Assembly: GCA_902762615.1 (NCBI GenBank)
Contig: CACWOX010000019.1
Location: 1 to 40,418 of the forward strand
DNA from: an uncultured Ruminococcus sp.
Lineage (GTDB): Bacteria; Bacillota; Clostridia; Oscillospirales; Acutalibacteraceae
Length of the DNA stretch: 40,418 nt
Direction of reading: 5' to 3'
Shown here piece after piece: positions 34,522 to 40,418 of the stretch (the stretch's first letter is position 1; every line of letters begins with the position of its first letter). The notes beneath the pieces are model-generated. The model worked only from the letters and a program-made list of their open reading frames with translations, did no database searches and was not told the DNA's origin. The position numbers and the translations under genes are program-made.

Positions 34522-35922
34522 TTAAAATGCTATTTTTTCTTGCAGGAAGGCTTTGAGCTGATCAATCGGAATTCTGACCTGCTCCATCGTGTCTCTGTCG
34601 CGGACGGTGACGCAGTGATCTGCCGGGGTCTTGTCGTCGCCTACGGTCTGGAAGTCCACTGTAATGCAGTAGGGCGTACCGATCTCGTCTTCTCGGCGGT
34701 ATCTTTTGCCGATGGAGCCTGTGTCGTCGAAATCCACCATAAAGTCCTTGGTAAGCGCAGTGTAAATTTCCTCAGCCGCGGGAGTGAGCTTCTTGGAGAG
34801 CGGGAGGACAGCTGCCTTGAAGGGGGCAAGTGCCGGATGCAGTCTCAGTACGGTGCGCACGTCATTCTTTGCCTCGTCGACGATCTCCTCGTCGTATGCT
34901 TCGGTGATGAGCGCAAGGAAGAGACGTTCCACACCCAAAGAAGGCTCGATGACGTAGGGAATGTACTTTTCGTTGGTGGTGGGGTCGAAATATTCAAGGC
35001 TCTTGCCGCTGGTGTTGATATGCTGCGTGAGGTCGTAGTCGGTTCTGTCGGCAACGCCCCAAAGCTCACCCCAGCCGAACGGGAAGAGATACTCAAAGTC
35101 GGTGGTCGCCTTTGAGTAGAAGCAGAGCTCTTCCTGAGAATGGTCGCGCAGACGGAGGTTTTCTTCCTTGATGCCCAAGGAATAGAGCCAGTCGCGGCAG
35201 AATGCTCTCCAAAATTCAAACCATTCGAGGTCGGTGCCGGGCTTGCAGAAAAATTCAAGCTCCATCTGCTCAAATTCACGCACGCGGAAGATGAAGTTCT
35301 TGGGCGTGATTTCGTTGCGGAAGGACTTGCCTATCTGAGCCACACCGAAGGGAACCTTGCGGCGGGTAGTGCGCTGAATATTAGCGAAGTTCACGAATAT
35401 ACCCTGTGCGGTCTCAGGACGGAGATACAGCTCACTCTTTGTGTCCTCGGTAACACCCTGGAAGGTCTTGAACATCAGATTGAACTGTCTGATATCAGAG
35501 AAATTGTGCTTGCCGCAGTTGGGACAGGGAATCTGTTTTTCCTTGATATAATCGACAAGCTGTTCATTTGTCCAGCCTGCGACGTTGGTGCCGTCGAAAT
35601 CCTCAATGAGATTGTCGGCTCTGTGGCGTGTTTTGCACTCCTTGCAGTCCATCAAAGGGTCGGAGAAGCCGCCTAAATGTCCCGAAGCAACCCATGTCTG
35701 AGGATTCATCAGGATAGCGGAATCCAGACCGACGTTGTATTTGTTCTGCTGTACGAATTTTTTGAGCCATGCGCTTTTGATGTTGTTTTTGAGCTGCATG
35801 CCGAGAGGACCGTAGTCCCATGTATTTGAAAGACCGCCGTATATCTCCGAGCCGGGATAAACAAAGCCTCTGCTCTTACAAAGCGCGACGATTTTGTCCA
35901 TAATCTTTTCGTTGTTTTTCAT
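34522..35922 (-). CDS. glyQS: Glycyl-tRNA synthetase, single-chain dimeric type
   Basis: 466 residues, class [23 protein letters not shown] near the start, zinc-binding cysteines in CKECK and CPNCGK, motif 2 in [30 protein letters not shown], and motif 3 PSLGVERL. The C-terminal anticodon-binding domain follows [12 protein letters not shown]. It charges tRNA-Gly, one gene for which lies at 13190. No T-box fits in the 60 bases upstream, so control may come from transcription through the lipoprotein gene. A TTTTTGTAGG 10-mer identical to the boxes at 1407 and 2281 lies at 35937-35946, possibly by chance. Confidence 0.95.
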   Translation of the reverse strand: MKNNEKIMDKIVALCKSRGFVYPGSEIYGGLSNTWDYGPLGMQLKNNIKSAWLKKFVQQNKYNVGLDSAILMNPQTWVASGHLGGFSDPLMDCKECKTRHRADNLIEDFDGTNVAGWTNEQLVDYIKEKQIPCPNCGKHNFSDIRQFNLMFKTFQGVTEDTKSELYLRPETAQGIFVNFANIQRTTRRKVPFGVAQIGKSFRNEITPKNFIFRVREFEQMELEFFCKPGTDLEWFEFWRAFCRDWLYSLGIKEENLRLRDHSQEELCFYSKATTDFEYLFPFGWGELWGVADRTDYDLTQHINTSGKSLEYFDPTTNEKYIPYVIEPSLGVERLFLALITEAYDEEIVDEAKNDVRTVLRLHPALAPFKAAVLPLSKKLTPAAEEIYTALTKDFMVDFDDTGSIGKRYRREDEIGTPYCITVDFQTVGDDKTPADHCVTVRDRDTMEQVRIPIDQLKAFLQEKIAF

Positions 35923-35956
35923 TTGAAATCAATCCTTTTTTGTAGGTTGTTAATAT

Positions 35957-35983
35957 TTTAAACCGCAGGGCAGTCCGTGCGGT
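35957..35983 (-). terminator. Weak hairpin after the lipoprotein gene
   Basis: ACCGCA/TGCGGT 6-bp stem at the lipoprotein stop, followed on the minus strand by TTTAAAATATT. It may partly terminate before the synthetase gene. Confidence 0.4.
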
Positions 35984-36750
35984 CATCTCACGCTGATTAT
36001 AAAGATATAATAATCTGCGCTTTCTTCGCTTTCGGCTTTTACCGTGACAGTGTATTCTCCTGCCTTTAGCGTGCCGGGAAGTTCAAGCTCATTCATTCCT
36101 CTTGCGGAGGAGAGGTAGATGGTTTCTCCGTTTTCTGCCGACACTGCGGACGCAGTGACATTTACCGGCATCTTGGCAAAGTCGAGGGTGAGATTACCGT
36201 TGCCGTCCGTAATAAGGTAAGAGCCGTAGAGCAGCGGCTTTATGTCGGTGGATGTGACTTCTCCCGCTGTAGGTGAAGCCATGATCGTGTTTTCACCGTG
36301 GCGTACAGTCATCAGTAAATCGTCCACCTTGGATGTGATGCGAACGCCCTGTGCAACCGCGTATTCCGGGGTAGTGCCTGTGGAAATGCCTGTGAACCAT
36401 ACCGAAACGGTGTCGCCGGGAGTCAGCTCATGGTAACTTTCGCAGCGTGTCTTGTCTTTGTTTTCAACCACTGTCTTTCCTGTTACGGTGACATAATATC
36501 TGTTGTCCGAATAGGTGTTTTTTGCGTCGGGGATTTCCACCAGTATCATAATGCCGTCACGCACCTCGGAAATACTTGTGACGACGCCGGTGATATTGGG
36601 AGATATCCCCTCAGGAATGGAATCGTCGGCAACTATGACCGAATTGCTCGCAAGCGGCGGCTGATCCGGGTCCTTGCCGCCCATGCTGCATGCATTGAGC
36701 AATGTAATAACAGTCAGCAAAGCAGCTGTGAAGATAAGCGACCTTTTCAT
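35983..36750 (-). CDS. Putative lipoprotein, DUF3221-like N-terminal part
   Basis: 255 residues from the ATG at 36750 (AAAGGAGG 9 bases upstream); the frame runs to 36801 without a better site. The signal peptide ends in a lipobox, LLNAC, giving a lipid-anchored Cys near residue 22. Residues ~50-140 (GVVTSISEVRDGIMI ... LTPGDTVSVWFTG) resemble DUF3221 lipoproteins, a small beta-barrel. Residues 140-255 look like a second beta-rich domain ending in a strand pattern AGEYTVTVKAESEE. Function unknown. The divergent region 36751-37038 has TATAAT at 36828-36823 on the minus strand but no convincing -35. Confidence 0.75.
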   Translation of the reverse strand: MKRSLIFTAALLTVITLLNACSMGGKDPDQPPLASNSVIVADDSIPEGISPNITGVVTSISEVRDGIMILVEIPDAKNTYSDNRYYVTVTGKTVVENKDKTRCESYHELTPGDTVSVWFTGISTGTTPEYAVAQGVRITSKVDDLLMTVRHGENTIMASPTAGEVTSTDIKPLLYGSYLITDGNGNLTLDFAKMPVNVTASAVSAENGETIYLSSARGMNELELPGTLKAGEYTVTVKAESEESADYYIFIISVR

Positions 36751-37038
36751 TATAATAAACCTCCTTTTTGCCTTGGGATTGGTGTTTTTCATATCACACA
36801 TTATATTGAAATATGGTTACTCATTATATTACAACAAAATTAACAATTTGTCTATAGCAATTTTACATATAAAAGGGCTGGATATTTGATTTAAAAAGTG
36901 TTACAATAAACAGACAACGTTAATTTAGTCGAAATGTACAATATACAACATAGTGTATGTCGGGTGATTTGGACTTATTGGATGTGTAGTGCAATTTCAT
37001 AGTGACAATCATAGAAAAACAGAGAGGACTGAAAAAGA

Positions 37039-37791
37039 TTGAAATATCAGGACATAAACGCGGAGACCATCGACCGCTGGATCGAAGAAGGCTGGGAGTG
37101 GGGGAGACCCATCAGCCATGAGGAATATGAGGCAGCGCTGAGAGGGGAATGGAACGTAGTTCTCACTCCGACAAAGTACGTGCCGCACGAATGGTTCGGT
37201 GAACTGAGAGGCAAAAAAGTTCTGGGGCTTGCAAGCGGAGGCAGTCAGCAAATGCCGATATTTGCAGCGCTTGGCGCGGAATGTACGGTGCTGGATTATT
37301 CCCCCAAGCAGCTTGAAAGCGAGAGAACAGTTGCCGAAAGAGAAGGCTATTCCATACGTATTATAAGGGGAGATATGACGCAGCCGCTGCCGTTTGAGGA
37401 TGAGGAATTCGACCTGATTTTCCATCCGGTTTCCAATTGTTACATACGGGAGGTAAAGCCGGTCTGGAGGGAATGCTGGCGTATTCTCAGAAAGGGCGGC
37501 GTACTGCTTTCGGGAGTGGATCATTACATCAATTATATTGTGGATTCCGCTGAAAGGGAAATTGTCAACTCGCTTCCGTTTGACCCTCTTGTGAATGAAG
37601 AACATCGCAGGCAGCTTGAGCGCGACGACTGCGGAATGCAGTTTTCGCATACGCTGGAGGAGCAGCTCAACGGACAGCTCGAAGCCGGATTTACGCTGGT
37701 GAGCCTGTATGATGATACCAACAGCGAGGGGCGTCTGCACGAGTTGAACATTCCCACCTTTCTTGCGATGAAATCCGTTAAGAGCATGTAG
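37039..37791 (+). CDS. Class I SAM-dependent methyltransferase
   Basis: 250 residues, TTG start with GAGAGG about 11 bases upstream. SAM-binding motif VLGLASGGSQQ (about 57-67), acidic strand end TVLDYSP, RGDMTQPLPFED and WRILRKGGVLLSG define a small-molecule-type methyltransferase of the UbiE/Methyltransf_11 kind. Substrate unknown. It stands alone, between the lipoprotein gene (divergent) and the htpG promoter. Confidence 0.8.
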   Translation: MKYQDINAETIDRWIEEGWEWGRPISHEEYEAALRGEWNVVLTPTKYVPHEWFGELRGKKVLGLASGGSQQMPIFAALGAECTVLDYSPKQLESERTVAEREGYSIRIIRGDMTQPLPFEDEEFDLIFHPVSNCYIREVKPVWRECWRILRKGGVLLSGVDHYINYIVDSAEREIVNSLPFDPLVNEEHRRQLERDDCGMQFSHTLEEQLNGQLEAGFTLVSLYDDTNSEGRLHELNIPTFLAMKSVKSM

Positions 37792-37841
37792 AGCGGTGCT
37801 TAAATGACTATGTTAATAACAAAAAGTTCACAATTGACCAC

Positions 37842-37870
37842 TTGACATAATGGAATGCAGGTATTATTAT
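37842..37870 (+). promoter_or_regulatory. Sigma-A promoter of htpG
   Basis: TTGACA (37842-37847), 17 bp, TATTAT (37865-37870). Transcription would start near 37877, just before the CIRCE element. Confidence 0.85.
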
Positions 37871-37882
37871 ATTTCATATCAA

Positions 37883-37909
37883 TTAGCACTCGGAAATTGA
37901 GAGTGCTAA
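37883..37909 (+). promoter_or_regulatory. CIRCE operator (HrcA binding site)
   Basis: TTAGCACTC, nine bases, GAGTGCTAA: both arms match the CIRCE consensus with no mismatch. HrcA bound here would block the start of htpG transcription until heat shock. Confidence 0.97.
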
Positions 37910-37942
37910 TTATTTGTATGAAAGGAATGCAATAAAAAGATT

Positions 37943-39844
37943 ATGGAAAAGAAAGAATTCAAAGCCGAATCCAAGCGACTGCTTGATATGATGATCAACT
38001 CGATCTACACCCACAAGGAGATATTCCTGCGCGAGCTTATTTCAAACGCCAGCGACGCGACCGACAAGCTCTATTACAATGCCATGCAGACTGGCAACGT
38101 CGGTCTGAGCCGCGACGACCTTGCCATTAAGATCACCCCTGACAATGAGTCCCGCACACTTACTATAAGCGACAAGGGCTGCGGCATGACCCGTGAGGAA
38201 CTGGAGGAAAACCTCGGTACCATCGCCAAGAGCGGCTCGCTTGCCTTCAAGCAGGAGCATGAGCTGGGCAGCGACGTTGATATCATCGGTCAGTTCGGCG
38301 TAGGCTTCTATTCCGCCTTCATGGTGGCAAAGAAGATCGTTGTCGTCTCCAAATCCGTGGAAGGCGATGCGGCATTCCGCTGGGAATCGGACGGTGCGGA
38401 GGGCTACACGATTGACGACGCACAGAAGGACGAACACGGTACCGAGATCACGCTTTACATCAAGGACAACACCGACGACGAGAATTACGACGAATATCTC
38501 GAGACCTACAGTCTACGCAATCTGGTGAGAAAGTATTCCGATTATATCCGCTATCCCATCACAATGGATATCGAAAAGTCACGTGACTGGGAAGAGGGTG
38601 AAGAGAAGGACGATAAGGAGTACGCCACCTACATCGAGACCGAGACGCTCAACAGCATGATTCCCGTTTGGAAAAAGACCAAGGCGGAGCTTGCCGAGCA
38701 TGAATACGAGGACTTTTACAAGAATAAATTCAACGACTATGAGGAACCTGCACGCTGCATTCATCAGAATGTCGAGGGTGTGACCACTTACACGGCGCTG
38801 ATGTTCATTCCTTCCCGCACTCCCTTCAATTATTACAGCAAGGACTACGAGAAGGGCTTGCAGCTTTACAGCAACGGCGTCATGATCATGGAAAAGTGCG
38901 CCGATCTGCTGCCGGATTACTTCAGCTTTGTCAAGGGACTTGTGGATTCTCCCGACCTGTCGCTCAACATAAGCCGTGAGATGCTCCAGCATGACCGCCA
39001 GCTGAAGGCGATTGCCGCAAGTCTGGAGAAGAAAATCAAGTCCGAGCTTATTAATATGCAGAAGAACGACCGCGAGAAATACGAGCAGTTCTTCAAGAAT
39101 TTCGGCATGCAGATTAAGTTCGGTATTTACAGCTCCTACGGCATGAAGAAAGACCTGCTGCAAGACCTGCTGGTGTATTATTCCTCCTCCGAGAAAAAGC
39201 CTGTCACACTGGATGAATATGTCGGCAGAATGCGCGAGAGCCAGAAGTACATTTATTACGCATGCGGCGAATCCACCGCAAAACTGGATATGCTTCCCCA
39301 GACCGAAATGCTGCGCGACAAGGGTTACGAAATTCTCTATCTCACCGATGAGATAGACGAATTCGCTCTTAAAACCATGCATGACTACAAGGAGAAGGAA
39401 TTCCGCTCTGTCTCCGACGCAGAGCTTGACATAGAGGACGAGGGCGAGAAGGAGGAAATCAAAAAGACCGCCGAGGACAACAAGAGTCTCTTTGATTTCA
39501 TGAAGGAGCATCTGGGCGACAATGTCAAGGAAGTGCGTCTTTCTACCCGACTCAAGACCCATCCGGTCTGCCTGACCTCCGACGGCGGCATTTCTCTCGA
39601 GATGGAGAAGGTGCTCAACGCTATGCCTACCAATACCGAGAAGGTCAAGGCGGCAAGGGTGCTGGAAATCAACGCAAACCACCCGATATTCGCAGCTCTG
39701 ACCAAGGCATATGCCGAGGATAAGGAGAAGGCGGCAAAGCTGACCGATGTGCTCTTTGCTCAGGCTTCTCTCATTGAAGGCATCGGAGTAGACGACCCAG
39801 TGGCATATGCAAACGCAGTATGCTCACTCATCACTGAGGACTGA
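37943..39844 (+). CDS. htpG: Hsp90-family chaperone HtpG
   Basis: 633 residues, full length. GHKL ATPase N-domain with [18 protein letters not shown] and [11 protein letters not shown]; middle domain with [14 protein letters not shown]-terminal dimerisation domain. An acidic insert [11 protein letters not shown] lies near 505-517. The ATG is fixed by the family start ([12 protein letters not shown]), yet the nearest AAAGGA is 16 bases upstream, further than usual, with a tiny ATG-CAA-TAA directly after it. Controlled by a perfect CIRCE. An intrinsic terminator follows. Confidence 0.97.
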   Translation: MEKKEFKAESKRLLDMMINSIYTHKEIFLRELISNASDATDKLYYNAMQTGNVGLSRDDLAIKITPDNESRTLTISDKGCGMTREELEENLGTIAKSGSLAFKQEHELGSDVDIIGQFGVGFYSAFMVAKKIVVVSKSVEGDAAFRWESDGAEGYTIDDAQKDEHGTEITLYIKDNTDDENYDEYLETYSLRNLVRKYSDYIRYPITMDIEKSRDWEEGEEKDDKEYATYIETETLNSMIPVWKKTKAELAEHEYEDFYKNKFNDYEEPARCIHQNVEGVTTYTALMFIPSRTPFNYYSKDYEKGLQLYSNGVMIMEKCADLLPDYFSFVKGLVDSPDLSLNISREMLQHDRQLKAIAASLEKKIKSELINMQKNDREKYEQFFKNFGMQIKFGIYSSYGMKKDLLQDLLVYYSSSEKKPVTLDEYVGRMRESQKYIYYACGESTAKLDMLPQTEMLRDKGYEILYLTDEIDEFALKTMHDYKEKEFRSVSDAELDIEDEGEKEEIKKTAEDNKSLFDFMKEHLGDNVKEVRLSTRLKTHPVCLTSDGGISLEMEKVLNAMPTNTEKVKAARVLEINANHPIFAALTKAYAEDKEKAAKLTDVLFAQASLIEGIGVDDPVAYANAVCSLITED

Positions 39845-39909
39845 TTTTTAACCTGTTTAATAACCTGATTACACGATACATTTTTATATTTCTTTATAGA
39901 ATTTTCAGA

Positions 39910-39955
39910 AGCGCCTCCCAGCCGTATTATTTAAAATGCGATGGGGGCGCTTTTT
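39910..39955 (+). terminator. Terminator of htpG
   Basis: AGCGCCTCC pairs with GGGGGCGCT (one T-G pair), followed by TTTTTC. Confidence 0.85.
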
Positions 39956-40083
39956 CTTCGTTTACAGTTTATTTACAAAGTAAGCGCCACCTTTTTTACG
40001 CTTCAAACGTTATATTATTGGGTCAAAGTGTGAAGTTTGAATGATGAAAGCGTGAAAAACATAAAGGAGAAGGTGCTTTCTTT

Positions 40084-40272
40084 TTGAAAACGAATAATCG
40101 AAACCTGTCAATTATAAGTGAATATCGTGGAGCGCTGTTTGGTCTGTCCATTATCAGTATTATTGTATTCCACTATTTTAACGACGTTATCCAATGGAGG
40201 CGTCACGACGCGCTTTATAAAACAGCAATACTATATCATGACTCAAACTTCCCACACGCAAAAGAGCCATGA
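40084..40272 (+). pseudogene. Acyltransferase family 3 N-terminus, interrupted
   Basis: A TTG start with GGAGAAGG about 10 bases upstream opens a frame of 62 codons. Residues 11-35 (ISEYRGALFGLSIISIIVFHYF) resemble the first membrane helix of integral membrane acyltransferases, with the usual early YR and the helix-end His. These proteins run past 300 residues; here homology fades after ILYH (about residue 52) and the frame stops at 40272, where insertion-sequence DNA seems to begin. The gene was probably cut by the element to its right. Confidence 0.6.
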
Positions 40273-40418
40273 AGCCCCTAAAGTAGGGCAAAAACGGAAT
40301 AAAAAATAGCATAGTCCCCCGAAATGTGGTATAATTGAATTGACAAGAACAACCAACCACAGGAGGACTATGCCATGTCAATTATAACACAGGGATATGA
40401 AAACAATCAAGAGTGTGA
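40243..40418 (+). mobile_element. Left end of an insertion sequence (partial, start approximate)
   Basis: After the acyltransferase homology ends near 40243 the sequence changes to a leader with TATAAT at 40330-40335, AGGAGG at 40361-40366 and a new ORF that leaves the window. The exact left end and family cannot be fixed from this side alone. Confidence 0.5.
40375..40418 (+). CDS. Start of a probable transposase (partial)
   Basis: The first 14 codons, beginning MSIITQGYENNQE, follow an AGGAGG with 8-base spacing and run off the window. Too short for a family call; transposase is inferred from the position inside an interrupted gene. Confidence 0.45.
   Translation, partial: MSIITQGYENNQEC

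Noticed and set aside
35923-35982. Possible glycine T-box leader before glycyl-tRNA synthetase
   Set aside because: Only 60 bases separate it from the upstream gene, with no T-box sequence or specifier stem visible.
38579-39682. Minus-strand ORF of 367 codons opposite htpG
   Set aside because: Shadow of htpG; codon bias of the sense gene leaves the antisense frame open.
1-40418. CRISPR array
   Set aside because: No regularly spaced short direct repeats with unique spacers were seen; the repeats present are coding repeats or transposon-end sites.

Overview
The window looks like part of a Clostridia chromosome, most likely a gut Ruminococcaceae/Oscillospiraceae bacterium. That is an inference from gene content: a Spo0A-type response regulator, a Firmicutes-style EcfA1-EcfA2-EcfT module, single-chain glycyl-tRNA synthetase, a perfect CIRCE operator, sigma-A promoters close to consensus and strong AGGAGG ribosome binding sites. 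No database search was possible, so family names come from motifs read by eye.

Layout. (1) 1-1336: the tail of a large serine recombinase, then a gene of Ig-like repeats that has lost its 5' end, so this is probably the edge of an integrated element. (2) 1407-5622: a signalling locus with a Spo0A-like regulator and two tandem GHKL sensor kinases; the second kinase lacks the expected phospho-acceptor histidine. (3) 5639-13091, minus strand: one long operon, ruvC-ruvA-ruvB-degenerate phosphohexomutase-rRNA methyltransferase-ecfA1-ecfA2-ecfT. (4) 13148-15079: tRNA-Gly(CCC) and a secreted protein of six SH3b repeats. (5) 15127-29659: a six-gene plus-strand operon behind one consensus promoter. 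It encodes a nucleotidyltransferase-aminotransferase fusion, a TagB/TagF-like polymer synthase, and four tandem ~930-residue paralogues that join a YidC/Oxa1-like membrane domain to an LTA-synthase/EptA-like phosphotransferase domain. (6) 29703-34437: a Mu/Tn7/Tn552-type transposon with a 5-bp target duplication, subterminal TGTCA arrays, an amber codon in its transposase and an IS630-family element nested in its leader. (7) 34440-39955: glycyl-tRNA synthetase, a lipoprotein, a methyltransferase, and htpG under a perfect CIRCE. (8) 40084-40418: an acyltransferase start cut short, followed by the beginning of another insertion sequence.

How the parts may work together. Region 5 is the most unusual. 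Its first enzyme looks able to make a CDP-activated amino-alcohol head group, the second resembles enzymes that polymerise polyol phosphates, and the four fusions place an extracytoplasmic phosphotransferase domain behind a YidC-like membrane bundle. I infer a cell-surface polymer synthesis and decoration system in which four paralogues diversify the product. The transposon at its 3' end looks dead: its promoter has been separated from its genes and its transposase carries a stop codon.
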